Shown here: positions 1-7,980 of the stretch, one piece after another
How the letters are laid out: each line of letters opens with the position of its first letter
Numbering within the stretch: the first letter of the stretch is position 1
NCBI GenBank assembly: GCA_027592105.1
Contig: JAQCLA010000033.1
Location: forward strand, 1-15,898
DNA length: 15,898 nt
From: Pseudomonadota bacterium
GTDB lineage: Bacteria; Pseudomonadota; Alphaproteobacteria; Rhodobacterales; Rhodobacteraceae
Direction of reading: 5' to 3'
The notes under the pieces: model-generated
Databases searched by the model: none
Seen by the model: only the letters and a program-made list of their open reading frames with translations
Told to the model about the DNA's origin: nothing
Position numbers and translations under genes: made by a program

Positions 1-22
1 CATCCGACAAATCCGTGAGCAT
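1..22 (-). CDS. Probable start of a gene running off the left edge
   Basis: Only about seven codons are visible, read leftward from an ATG at 22-20 (MLTDLSD). The support is positional. An AGGGG motif overlaps the TAG stop codon of the upstream EamA transporter gene and lies 7 nt before this ATG, the arrangement expected for a translationally coupled downstream gene. The product cannot be identified from seven residues, and the ATG could be chance. Confidence 0.4.
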
Positions 23-32
23 GCCGTGACCC

Positions 33-905
33 CTAGGCCGGACGCACCCGAACCAATTGCACGGCCAAAATGCCCGCCGCCACGATGGCCACGCCCAACG
101 CATCGACCCAGCTTAGCCCCTCGGCCAAAAGAAGGGCCGCGATTGCCACACCGAAGACTGGATTGAGGAAGTGAAAGGTCGCGGCCCGCGTCGCCCCGAT
201 GCGGCGCACTAGCCAAAACCAGATCAAGGTCGCCACGAGCCCCGGCATCAAGGTGGTATAGCCAAAGGCAAGGATCAACCGCGTCGACCAATCGACCGAC
301 CAGCTTTCCGTGAGCACCGCGAATGGCGCAAGTGCGGCCGCACCTACCAACATCTGCAAGCCGACCACCATCAACAAATTGCCATTGCCACCAGTCGCGC
401 CCCGCATCGCCAAGGTGGCGACCGTCAGCGCCACTGCCGCGATCAGGCATAGCACGATACCCGTTGGATCGGCCCCACCGCCCAAACGCTGCGCCATGAT
501 CAAGCCCACGCCGCAAAACCCCGCCGTCAGCCCCGCCACACCCAAAAGCGGAAGCTTTTCGCGGAAAATTCCCCAATTCGCGGCTGCTACCAACAAGGGC
601 ATGGTCGAGGCGATGATCGCGGCAAGCGAGGCCTCGATCCATTGCATGGCAACGAAGTTCAGCCCGAGGTAGAGCGCGTTCTGGCAGATGCCGAAAATGA
701 TCACCGCGCGCCATTGGCCGGGACCAAGGCGCAGGCTTTGACCCATGGCCCCCGCGATAGCGATGCCGATCAACCCCGAGATCAAGAAGCGGATGGATAG
801 GGCCGTGATAGGCGGCATGGCCTCGACGATCATCCGTGCCGAGGTAAAGGCGGACGACCAGATCAGGGCAAAGACGAGCCCGGCCAAGAATGCGCGGAAA
901 TCCAT
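33..905 (-). CDS. DMT superfamily transporter, EamA family
   Basis: This encodes a 290-residue hydrophobic protein with about ten predicted membrane helices arranged as two homologous EamA halves, roughly residues 5-135 and 148-285. The start (MDFRAFLAGLVFALIWSSAF) leads straight into helix 1 and contains the WSSAF motif common at the N-terminus of this family. The length is typical. The family exports or exchanges small metabolites (amino acids, sugars, cofactors) across the inner membrane, and the substrate cannot be told from sequence. The gene follows the HU gene on the same strand but is separated from it by an intrinsic terminator, so it probably has its own promoter. It may be coupled to the gene starting at position 22. 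Confidence 0.9.
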   Translation of the reverse strand: MDFRAFLAGLVFALIWSSAFTSARMIVEAMPPITALSIRFLISGLIGIAIAGAMGQSLRLGPGQWRAVIIFGICQNALYLGLNFVAMQWIEASLAAIIASTMPLLVAAANWGIFREKLPLLGVAGLTAGFCGVGLIMAQRLGGGADPTGIVLCLIAAVALTVATLAMRGATGGNGNLLMVVGLQMLVGAAALAPFAVLTESWSVDWSTRLILAFGYTTLMPGLVATLIWFWLVRRIGATRAATFHFLNPVFGVAIAALLLAEGLSWVDALGVAIVAAGILAVQLVRVRPA

Positions 906-923
906 GAAGTCAGCTGGCCTCGG

Positions 924-970
924 CCCAGAAAAGAGAAAGGGCCGCAGCCCATCTTGGGCGCGACCCTTTC
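924..970 (-). terminator. Intrinsic terminator of the HU gene
   Basis: On the minus strand, 22 nt after the HU stop codon, there is a hairpin with outer arms GAAAGGG (970-964) and CCCTTTC (941-935). Inner pairing of GCCC with GGGC surrounds a 5-nt loop at 951-955. The hairpin is followed by a pyrimidine-rich TCTTTTCT tract at 934-927. Stem, loop and T-rich tail all fit a rho-independent terminator. It lies about 30 bp upstream of the EamA start codon, so it insulates that gene from HU transcription. Confidence 0.8.
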
Positions 971-991
971 ACGAAAGCTGCATCAGGGCAA

Positions 992-1282
992 TCAGCCGTT
1001 GACGCTGTCCTTGAGTGCCTTGGCGACGGTGACTTTCACCTGCTTGTCGGCATCTTTCTTGATCGTCTCGCCGGTGGCGGGATTGCGCACCATGCGTACG
1101 GGGCGCTCACGGCAATAGATCTTGCCGATGCCGGGGATGGTGACAGCGCCGCCGGCGGCGACTTCCTTGGTCACGATTGCGGAAACCGCATCGATCGCTG
1201 CTGCTGCGGTTTTCTTGTCCGAGCCCATCTCTTCCGCGAGTGCGGCGACGAGCTGGGTTTTGGTCATGGGTTTCTGTGCCAT
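992..1282 (-). CDS. hup: HU-family nucleoid DNA-binding protein
   Basis: This is a 96-residue basic protein of the HU/IHF family, a dimeric architectural protein that bends and compacts DNA. Residues 7-45 form the helical dimerisation half (MTKTQLVAALAEEMG). PGIGKIYCRERP follows at 50-61, and the DNA-binding beta-arm tip RNPATGE is at 66-72, with its characteristic proline. The C-terminal helix ends in KALKDSVNG. I place the start at 1282 because AGGAGA lies about 10 nt upstream and the HU domain begins directly there. A longer in-frame reading back to 1438 would add 52 residues with no HU similarity and overlap the end of amn. It is probably monocistronic, given the terminator at 924-970. 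HU rather than IHF is favoured by the lack of IHF-specific extensions. Confidence 0.93.
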   Translation of the reverse strand: MAQKPMTKTQLVAALAEEMGSDKKTAAAAIDAVSAIVTKEVAAGGAVTIPGIGKIYCRERPVRMVRNPATGETIKKDADKQVKVTVAKALKDSVNG

Positions 1283-1415
1283 TGGTTTTGTTCTCCTGAA
1301 TACTGCCCGAGCCCTAGGGCCCGTTGGCGCAAAGGTAACCGAGTATTGTGGCATCACACAACGCTTTGCGTACAGAAAAAGCCCAAAAACATGGCTTCGA
1401 TGTCGTTTTTTGCCA

Positions 1416-2900
1416 CTAAAGAAAGGCTGTTTCCTCAAAAGAGCGCAATTTCCGGCTGTGCAGGCGCTCCAGCGGCATGTCGCGCAGTGTTTCCATGGCG
1501 CGAATACCGATCAGCAAATGCCGCGAAACTTGGGATTTGTAAAATTCCGATGCCATGCCGGGCAGTTTCAACTCGCCATGAAGCGGCTTGTCGGACACGC
1601 ACAGAAGCGTGCCATATGGCACGCGGAAGCGAAAACCATTGGCCGCAATGGTCGCGCTTTCCATATCAAGCGCAATGGCACGCGACTGGCTGAGGCGCTG
1701 GACGGGGCCAGTATGGTCGCGCAATTCCCAGTTGCGGTTATCAAGGCTGGCCACTGTGCCGGTGCGCATGATGCGCTTGAGTTCATAGCCCGCCAGCTCG
1801 GTCACATGGGCGACCGCATTTTCCAACGCCACTTGTATCTCGGCCAAGGCCGGCACCGGCACCCAGACGGGCAAATCATCGTCCAGCACCTTATCCTCGC
1901 GCAGATAGGCATGGGCCAAGACGAAGTCGCCCAAGCGCTGCGAATTGCGCAAGCCCGCGCAATGGCCGACCATGATCCAAGCATGCGGGCGCAGCACGGC
2001 GATATGGTCGGTGGCGGTTTTGGCATTCGACGGCCCCACCCCGATATTGACCAAGGTGATCCCGTTCCCATCCGCGCGCTTGAGGTGATAGGTCGGCATC
2101 TGCGGCATCTTGGGGGGATGCGCGATGGGGGCGGCAGGGTCGGTAATCTCGATATTCCCGGTGGCGACAAAGCTGGTGTAGCCGTTTGCCGGATCGGCCA
2201 ACATGGCGCGGGCATAGCCCTCGAACTCATCGACGTAGAATTGGTAGTTGGTGAACAGAACATGGTTCTGGAAATGCACCGGGTCAGTCGCGGTATAATG
2301 TGCGATGCGCGCCAGCGAGTAATCCACCCGCTGCGCGGTGAAGGGCGCCAAGGGATGGGCGCCATCCTCGTAGGTAAAGCCAAGCCCGTTGACGATATCG
2401 TCATGCGTGGTGGAAAGATCGGGCACATCGAACACATCGCGCAATGTGAAATCGCTCGCCCCTTCCTGGGGGACGGTGATCGCGCTGTCGCCTGCGACGG
2501 CGAAATGCACGGGCATCGGCGTCAATGAGGGGCCGACCTCGACCGAAACACCGTGGTTCTTGATCAACAACCCGATCTGCTGGCGTAGGTAATTGGCGAA
2601 AAGATCGGGTCGGGTGATCGTTGTGGCGTAGCTACCCGGCTCGGCCACATGGCCAAAGCTGAGGCGGCTGTCGGTCAGGGCATAGGTCGTCGTGGTCGTG
2701 CGCAATTCGGGATAGAAGGCACGAAAGCGGGTGTCTATGGGCGCACCACCGCGCAAGGTATCGCTGAACCGGTCACATAAAAACCGCGACGCCTCGGCGT
2801 AAAGCGCCTGAAGATGGGCAACGGCGGCATCGGCATTGTCGAACAGCTTGCGCTGCTTTTCTTGATCGGGGCTGACGATGCGGGCGGATTTGTTTTTCAT
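1416..2900 (-). CDS. amn: AMP nucleosidase
   Basis: AMP nucleosidase (EC 3.2.2.4) splits AMP into adenine and ribose 5-phosphate in the cytoplasm. The protein reads as a full-length relative of E. coli Amn, about 494 residues against 484. An N-terminal AMP-nucleosidase domain occupies about 20-170 (GSYATTITRP, then VDYSLARIAHYT). A C-terminal nucleoside-phosphorylase-like domain occupies about 280-480 with NIGVGPSNAK (285-294), GHCAGLR (312-318), the catalytic-region DMESATIAA (412-420) and SDKPLHGE (436-443). It ends RLHSRKLRSF like E. coli Amn. The start is uncertain: ATG at 2900 is chosen, with an ATG at 2930 and a TTG at 2936 also in frame, and none has a strong ribosome-binding site. It lies 77 bp downstream of ade on the same strand, whose enzyme uses the adenine made here. 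Confidence 0.95.
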   Translation of the reverse strand: MKNKSARIVSPDQEKQRKLFDNADAAVAHLQALYAEASRFLCDRFSDTLRGGAPIDTRFRAFYPELRTTTTTYALTDSRLSFGHVAEPGSYATTITRPDLFANYLRQQIGLLIKNHGVSVEVGPSLTPMPVHFAVAGDSAITVPQEGASDFTLRDVFDVPDLSTTHDDIVNGLGFTYEDGAHPLAPFTAQRVDYSLARIAHYTATDPVHFQNHVLFTNYQFYVDEFEGYARAMLADPANGYTSFVATGNIEITDPAAPIAHPPKMPQMPTYHLKRADGNGITLVNIGVGPSNAKTATDHIAVLRPHAWIMVGHCAGLRNSQRLGDFVLAHAYLREDKVLDDDLPVWVPVPALAEIQVALENAVAHVTELAGYELKRIMRTGTVASLDNRNWELRDHTGPVQRLSQSRAIALDMESATIAANGFRFRVPYGTLLCVSDKPLHGELKLPGMASEFYKSQVSRHLLIGIRAMETLRDMPLERLHSRKLRSFEETAFL

Positions 2901-2977
2901 CTTTTCATCTTCATCTACAAAGGCGCGCATGGGCAAGGCACGCCGTCACGGCATATTGATCAAACAGGACCGGACGG

Positions 2978-4786
2978 TCATGGGTTTTCCCGCACGACCA
3001 GATCGGTCAAGGCAAAGCGGGTCACATCGACCAGCCCCAGATCGGAAATCCGCAAAGCGGGGATGACGACAAGCGCCAAGAGCGAGTGTTGCATATAGGC
3101 GTTGTTAAGCGTGCAGCCGCAGTCCGCCATCGCGGCGACCATCGCTTGCGCCTTGGCCGCCACCTCGGCCGCCGGGCTGTCGGACATCAACCCTGCGATG
3201 GGCAATTCCACCAACGCCAATTCCACGCCATCGCGCCAAACTGTGACGCCGCCGCCCACCTCGGCCAACCGATTGGCGGCTTTCGCCATCATCGCGCGAC
3301 AGGTCCCCACGACGATCATATGGTGGCTGTCATGGGCCACGGTCGCGGCCATCGCCATGCCGGGCCCATAACCAAAGCCCGAGACAAAGCCATTGACCAC
3401 CTGCCCCGTACCGCGATGGCGTTCGACCAGCGCGATATGGGCCACATCACCTTGCGCTGCGATCACGCCGCCCATGACGGGTAGCACCGCCTCCAGCGCC
3501 TCGGTGGGGGCTTGGTTCTCGACCACACCGATGACGCGCACGGTGACCGAAGCCGCCTCTTTCGGTGCCTTGGCCGCGAAATCATCCGCGCCCAACACCC
3601 GGCCCAGATGCACCGTGTCGCGCGCATCATCCGGCCAATCAAGATGCGGGCAATCGACCAAGCAGCGCCCGCCTTCGGCCACCAGCCGCCCGCGCGCATA
3701 AACAGCATCGATGGGCAGGGCGGATAGGTCCGAGGTCACGATCATATCGGCCCGTCGCCCTGGTGCGATCTGGCCGATCTCGCGTTCCAACCCGAAATGG
3801 GTGGCGGTGTTGATCGTGGCCATCTGCAGCGCGATCAGCGGGTCGCAGCCGCAAGCAATCGCATGGCGCACGGCGCGGTTCATATGCCCCTCATGCACCA
3901 GCGTGCCGGAATGGCAGTCATCGGTGCAGATGATCATGTTGCGCGGATCAAGCCCGCGCTCGGTGATCGCGGTGATCTGGGCCGCGATGTCGAACCAAGC
4001 CGAGCCAAGCCTGATCATCGACCGCATCCCCTGACGCATCCGCGCCACGGCGTCATCCTCACAGGTGCCTTCGTGGTCATCTGCGGGGCCGCCCGCCGCA
4101 TAGGCATGAAACGCCGGCCCCAGATCGGGGGATGCATAATGCCCGCCCACGGTCTTGCCCGCCTTTTGGGTCGCCGCGATCTCGGCCAGCATTTGCTGGG
4201 AACCCGCGACCACGCCAGGGAAATTCATCATCTCGCCCAAGCCGATGATGCCGGGCCAGCCCATCGCCTCGGCCACGTCATCGGGGCCGATCTCGTAGCC
4301 CGTGGTCTCCAGCCCGGGGGCAGAGGGGGCGCAGCTTGGCATCTGGGTCCAGATATTGACGGGCTGCATCAGCGCCTCGTCATGCATCAGCCGCACACCG
4401 CGCAGGCCAAGGACATTGGCGATCTCATGGGGGTCGGTGAACATGGAGGTCGTGCCATGCGGGATCACGGCGCGGGCGAACTCGGCGGGCGTCAACATGC
4501 CGGACTCGATATGCATATGCCCGTCGCACAGGCCGGGGATCATGTAGCGCCCACCCAGATCGACCACCTCGGTCTTGGGTCCGATGCAATGGCTGGCATC
4601 GGGGCCGACATAGGCAAAGCGGCCGTGGCGGATGGCCACCTGCCAGCCCGCCATCACCTCGCGGGTTTGCACCAGCACGACGCGCGCGCCTGTCAGCACA
4701 AGATCGGCGGGCACGCGCCCTGCGGCGGTGGCGACCAGATCGGCGGCCACATCGGGCCAGCTTGGAAAGGGGATGGGCGTTTGCAT
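2978..4786 (-). CDS. ade: Adenine deaminase
   Basis: Adenine deaminase (EC 3.5.4.2) converts adenine to hypoxanthine and ammonia. This is a 602-residue amidohydrolase-superfamily protein, close to the family's usual length. Visible marks are the metal-binding HxH in CDGHMHIESGM (H90, H92), FTDPHEIANVLG (116-127), GLGEMMNFPG with the bridging glutamate (E185), a DDHEGT segment (236-241) matching the family's conserved DHE, and TDDCHSG (288-294). The C-terminal half carries the ade-specific DSHHMIVVG region and finishes with the beta-rich domain. There is no strong ribosome-binding site before the ATG at 4786. It is followed by amn, so the pair can turn AMP into hypoxanthine plus ribose 5-phosphate; DUF3775 lies 57 bp upstream. 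Co-transcription is inferred from strand and spacing only. Confidence 0.95.
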   Translation of the reverse strand: MQTPIPFPSWPDVAADLVATAAGRVPADLVLTGARVVLVQTREVMAGWQVAIRHGRFAYVGPDASHCIGPKTEVVDLGGRYMIPGLCDGHMHIESGMLTPAEFARAVIPHGTTSMFTDPHEIANVLGLRGVRLMHDEALMQPVNIWTQMPSCAPSAPGLETTGYEIGPDDVAEAMGWPGIIGLGEMMNFPGVVAGSQQMLAEIAATQKAGKTVGGHYASPDLGPAFHAYAAGGPADDHEGTCEDDAVARMRQGMRSMIRLGSAWFDIAAQITAITERGLDPRNMIICTDDCHSGTLVHEGHMNRAVRHAIACGCDPLIALQMATINTATHFGLEREIGQIAPGRRADMIVTSDLSALPIDAVYARGRLVAEGGRCLVDCPHLDWPDDARDTVHLGRVLGADDFAAKAPKEAASVTVRVIGVVENQAPTEALEAVLPVMGGVIAAQGDVAHIALVERHRGTGQVVNGFVSGFGYGPGMAMAATVAHDSHHMIVVGTCRAMMAKAANRLAEVGGGVTVWRDGVELALVELPIAGLMSDSPAAEVAAKAQAMVAAMADCGCTLNNAYMQHSLLALVVIPALRISDLGLVDVTRFALTDLVVRENP

Positions 4787-4843
4787 GGCCCAATCTTGCC
4801 CATCGCCGTGAAGCTGGCAAGTGACGCTTGGGTGACGGGGGCG

Positions 4844-5158
4844 TTAAAGCAGGTCTTCCTCGACATCGGTGATGTCGATGCCCATTGCTTCAGCACCCGC
4901 TTCCAGATGATCGGCGAAATGCGGGCTACCCAGCAGGTAATCGGCGGTGAGCGTCGTTGCCTCGGCCAAGGCGGTTGCCACCGCTTCTTTCCAATCCTCG
5001 GGCTCGAAACTGCCGCGACCGACCCAGTAGAGCGCCACCAGTTCGGCGCGCTCATCCTCGGGCATTGCGGCGATAAAGGCGCGCAGCTCACCCTCGGCGC
5101 GGATCAGCTCGTGACCCATCAAGACGATTTGCGCGACTTGTTGCGGTGATAGCTCCAT
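4844..5158 (-). CDS. DUF3775 domain protein
   Basis: This is a 104-residue acidic protein that I recognise as a DUF3775 member of unknown function. The family-like pattern is a central ELVALYWVGRGSFEPEDW stretch (about 58-75 from this start) followed by TADYLLGSPHFADHLEAGAE near the C-terminus. No transmembrane segment, signal peptide or metal-binding motif is visible. I place the start at 5158 (MELSPQQVAQIV) because GGGAGGG lies 6-7 nt upstream. An in-frame extension to 5224 adds 22 residues without family similarity. It sits between the short-chain dehydrogenase gene (76 bp away) and ade (57 bp away), all on the minus strand, so it could be read with either group. Confidence 0.8.
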   Translation of the reverse strand: MELSPQQVAQIVLMGHELIRAEGELRAFIAAMPEDERAELVALYWVGRGSFEPEDWKEAVATALAEATTLTADYLLGSPHFADHLEAGAEAMGIDITDVEEDLL

Positions 5159-5234
5159 GCCGAACCCTCCCTTTCTGGGGCTATTGGGCATGGGCCGCGC
5201 GCCCGCGTCCTTGATCTGGCGCAAATGCGCCCGG

Positions 5235-5966
5235 TCAGAAAAACAGGCGGCGATAAAGCGCGTGAGGCATAAACGCGGTCAACCGGAAAACAAGGCTGAA
5301 CAAGGTCGGGAAATGCCGCGCGAAGCCGCCACGCTGCATATGGTCGAAGAAGATCTGCGCGGCGGGCTCTGGGTCCATGATGAAGGGCATGGTGAAATCA
5401 TTCTTGTCGGTCAGCCGGGTGCGGATGAAGCCGGGGTTGACCAATTGCACATCGACGCTCGTGTCCTTGAGATCGCCATCAAGCGATTCCGCCAGCGAAT
5501 AAAGCCCCGCTTTCGAGGCCGCGTAGCCGATCGCACCGGGCAAGCCGCGAAAGCCCGAAAGGCTTCCGGTCAGCACGATATGGCCCGCATCGCGGGCGAC
5601 GAAATCAGGCACGACATGGGCCAGCACGCGCGCGGCGCCTGTCAGGTTAATGTCGAACATGGCCTCGACCTCGGGGCCGTTCCAAGCTTTCGCCGATTGC
5701 GGCCAATAGACACCGGCCAGAAACACCATCCCGTCGGTCTGGCCCAATTGGCCCCATGCGGCCGCCACGCTGTCGCGATTGGCGATATCCATCGCGACGA
5801 CCTGCGCCGGGCCGGGAAGCTCGGCGGCGAGTGCGTCCAGCCGCTCGGTCGAGCGCGCCGACAAGATCACCTCGGCCCCCGCTTGACTGAGTTTCAGCGC
5901 CAGTGCGCGGCCCAACCCTTCGGATGCGCCGACCAGCCAATAGCGTTTGCCTTTGAAATCCCGCAT
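5235..5966 (-). CDS. Short-chain dehydrogenase/reductase (sigma-E-linked operon, gene 4)
   Basis: This is a classical SDR-type NAD(P)-dependent oxidoreductase of about 243 residues. It has the nucleotide-binding GASEGLG at 13-19, LAG in place of the usual NAG near 84-86, and the catalytic triad Ser135, Tyr148 and Lys152 (GYAASK). The C-terminal extension (about 205-243) is rich in Phe, Leu and Met and could sit on a membrane. The start is ATG at 5966, with AAGGGG 7 nt upstream; an in-frame GTG at 5969 is equally possible. It begins 12 bp after the transporter gene and is the last gene of the four-gene operon. R. sphaeroides has an SDR gene at the corresponding end of its rpoE-adjacent operon (from memory). 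The substrate is unknown; reduction of a lipid-derived carbonyl would fit the context but is inference. Confidence 0.87.
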   Translation of the reverse strand: MRDFKGKRYWLVGASEGLGRALALKLSQAGAEVILSARSTERLDALAAELPGPAQVVAMDIANRDSVAAAWGQLGQTDGMVFLAGVYWPQSAKAWNGPEVEAMFDINLTGAARVLAHVVPDFVARDAGHIVLTGSLSGFRGLPGAIGYAASKAGLYSLAESLDGDLKDTSVDVQLVNPGFIRTRLTDKNDFTMPFIMDPEPAAQIFFDHMQRGGFARHFPTLFSLVFRLTAFMPHALYRRLFF

Positions 5967-5978
5967 CACATCACCCCT

Positions 5979-7229
5979 TCAGATCGGATTACGCGCGCCT
6001 TGCGGCAGCGGCGTTGTCGCCAGAACCGCCATCGCGCCAAGTTTCAGCACGCAAGGCACCAGCGCATAAAGATAGGTCAAAAGATCGAGCGCGCCTTGCG
6101 GGTTTTCGCCCCCCGATTGGAACCCCGCCGCGTCAAGCGCGGGCAACAGCACCACGGCAGCAAAGGCCAGCGTCAATTTCGAGACAAAGGCCCACAGGCC
6201 GAAGCCCGCCGCGGCCTCGGGTGCGATCTGTTCCATCCGGCGTGCAAAGAGCGCAGGCAAGAGCGCGAAATCCGCCCCAAGGGCCGCGCCCGAGACAAGA
6301 CAGACCAACGCAAAGGCGACCGTGTCGCCCGGCCCCAAAAGCAGCACCAGCGAAAAGGCAGCAATCGCCAAGGCCATCGCCGCAAGCAGCATCGCACGCG
6401 GCCCGAACCTTGCGGCAGCACGCGACCAGAACGGTGCGCTGACAGCCGCAGCAAGGAAGAACAGCAGCAGCAGCGGCCCCTCCATCCCCGGGGCCAGCAA
6501 AACGCTTTCGACATAGAACAAAAACAGCGTCGATGACACGGCGACGGGGGCGGCATTCATCAGCGCCACCAGCAACAGCCGCCGCGCTACCGGGTCTGCC
6601 AGCACGATGCGAAAGCCGCTGTCAGCAGGCACAAGGCTGGCACCCCATTCACGGCGCATCAGCCAAAGCGCCAGCGCGCAAAGCCCGGCAAAGCCCAGCG
6701 CGAAATTGCCGTAAGGGTTGCCGGTCGCATCCAAAACCGTCGGTGCGACGGCGGCAGCACAAACGCCAAGGAGCGCGCCGGTTTCCCGCCATGCGGCCAG
6801 CCGCAGATAGCCCTGCGCGCCAAGCCGCGGCGCGGCGGCGACACCTTGGGCGTACATGCAGATCGTCAAGAACGAAAAGGCCGAGAAAAGCCCCGTCATC
6901 ATCAGCGCAAACCACCAGATCGGCGCGATGGGTGGCGTCACCGCGAAAAGTCCGAACATCGACGCCGCCAGCACCGCCACACCGCCCGCGACGGCCAAGG
7001 CCCGCGCACCGCGCAAGCGTTGCGCCAGCCAGCCCAAGACCGGGTCTTGCACCACATCGAACAGGCGCAGCGCGAACAAAACACCCGCCAGCGCGGTCAG
7101 CCCGACGCCGAACTCATCGACATAGACCTTGGGCGCATGGATATAGATGGGCAGGCCAGCGGCCGCCAACATTGCGGCGAAAACCGCGTAACCCGGGCGC
7201 GAGGGGGCGGGCGCCATATCAGGAAACAT
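5979..7229 (-). CDS. MFS/GPH-type transporter (sigma-E-linked operon, gene 3)
   Basis: This is a 416-residue, very hydrophobic protein with about twelve predicted helices in two halves, consistent with the major facilitator fold. The early LRLFDVVQDPVLGWLAQR segment (about residues 54-71) resembles the conserved DxxxDPxxG signature after helix 2 in GPH (glycoside-pentoside-hexuronide:cation symporter) family members. The start at 7229 is supported by GGAG 5 nt upstream, and it overlaps the end of the DUF1365 gene by 11 bp, pointing to translational coupling. The R. sphaeroides sigma-E-regulated operon contains a gene annotated as a GPH symporter at the same place. The true substrate is unknown; given its neighbours, a lipid or lipid-oxidation product is as plausible as a sugar. 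Confidence 0.87.
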   Translation of the reverse strand: MFPDMAPAPSRPGYAVFAAMLAAAGLPIYIHAPKVYVDEFGVGLTALAGVLFALRLFDVVQDPVLGWLAQRLRGARALAVAGGVAVLAASMFGLFAVTPPIAPIWWFALMMTGLFSAFSFLTICMYAQGVAAAPRLGAQGYLRLAAWRETGALLGVCAAAVAPTVLDATGNPYGNFALGFAGLCALALWLMRREWGASLVPADSGFRIVLADPVARRLLLVALMNAAPVAVSSTLFLFYVESVLLAPGMEGPLLLLFFLAAAVSAPFWSRAAARFGPRAMLLAAMALAIAAFSLVLLLGPGDTVAFALVCLVSGAALGADFALLPALFARRMEQIAPEAAAGFGLWAFVSKLTLAFAAVVLLPALDAAGFQSGGENPQGALDLLTYLYALVPCVLKLGAMAVLATTPLPQGARNPI

Positions 7230-7980
7230 CTTGCTCCGGCGGGGCGGGACGCACGCGGTAGGGCGCGCCCTTCCACCAGAGCTTGAGCGCCTGCCAATGG
7301 ATCAACGCCAAAACGCGGCGCGCGCCAAGGGGTCGGCGCAAACTCGAACGCAAGATCGCCCATGTCGACAGTGCGCGCCGCTTGCCGGTCAGCGTGGCCA
7401 AAAGCCCCTCACCATCCGTGCTGTAATCGATCCAGATGCCCAGCCGGTCGGCCCGGATATCGAAGCGAAAGCTGTAGCCGCCTTCGATGGGCTGAAAGGG
7501 CGAGACATGAAAAATCTTCTGTGCGCACAGCGTATCCTCGCGCGTGATGGGCCGCTGATCGGGATGGGCGCACAGATAGCTGTGCCTGTCGCCAAAGGTG
7601 TTCGAGACCTCGGCGATCACGGCACGAAGCGCGCCTGCATCATCATGGGCGAGCCAAAATGAGACCGGGTTGAACACATGTCCCAGCATGCGCGGCTGTG
7701 CCAAAAGCTCCAGGGTGCCGCCTGTCACATCTGCCAGACCGTGACTGTTCAAAACCGCGCGCGCCCAGGCCGCACCGCGCCCATGCTTCGGCGGACCGCC
7801 ATGATCATTGTCATGCAGTGATGTCAGCCCGGCTCGGTTGCGCCCGAACAGCCAAGGCGCGCGCGGCCGCGGGTCTTCGGCATCCACCAGCACATAATCG
7901 ATGGAATAGGTAAAAGCGTTCTCTACCGCACCGCGGCGCCCGTGAAAGGTCGCAGCCGCGATATGTTCGACATGGCTCAT
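7219..7980 (-). CDS. DUF1365 family protein (sigma-E-linked operon, gene 2)
   Basis: This is a 253-residue member of the DUF1365 family. Family-like marks are the opening HGRRGAVENAFTYSIDYVLVD (13-33, quoted in part), then LLAQPRMLGHVFNPVSFW and AEVSNTFGDRHSYL in the middle. The start at 7980 forms an ATGA overlap with the stop codon of the FAD protein gene, and the family similarity begins right there. A longer in-frame reading back to 8088 is the shadow of that gene. The family is habitually found next to an FAD amine-oxidase-like protein and often a cyclopropane-fatty-acid-synthase-like methyltransferase, and it has been implicated in modifying membrane fatty acids. The biochemical role of this protein cannot be read from the sequence. 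Confidence 0.9.
   Translation of the reverse strand: MSHVEHIAAATFHGRRGAVENAFTYSIDYVLVDAEDPRPRAPWLFGRNRAGLTSLHDNDHGGPPKHGRGAAWARAVLNSHGLADVTGGTLELLAQPRMLGHVFNPVSFWLAHDDAGALRAVIAEVSNTFGDRHSYLCAHPDQRPITREDTLCAQKIFHVSPFQPIEGGYSFRFDIRADRLGIWIDYSTDGEGLLATLTGKRRALSTWAILRSSLRRPLGARRVLALIHWQALKLWWKGAPYRVRPAPPEQDVS

Noticed and set aside
1380..1415. Possible amn terminator (ACAT/ATGT arms with a following T-run)
   Set aside because: The stem has only four solid base pairs, too weak to claim, although T-runs do follow on the minus strand.
1283..1438. N-terminal extension of the HU protein to 1438
   Set aside because: The extra 52 residues have no HU similarity, overlap the end of amn, and a good ribosome-binding site lies directly before the ATG at 1282.
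1122..2528. A 468-codon open frame on the plus strand, opposite amn
   Set aside because: It is antisense to the well-supported amn gene, its translation shows no recognisable domain and is rich in His, Gly and Arg as expected of a GC-rich shadow frame. The same applies to long plus-strand frames at 3797-5149, 5157-6536, 8367-9311 and 13316-14755.
5218..5231. GGCGCA-TT-TGCGCC hairpin just after the SDR stop codon
   Set aside because: The stem is short and no T-run follows on the minus strand, so it cannot be called an intrinsic terminator. It may only be a chance stem in GC-rich DNA.
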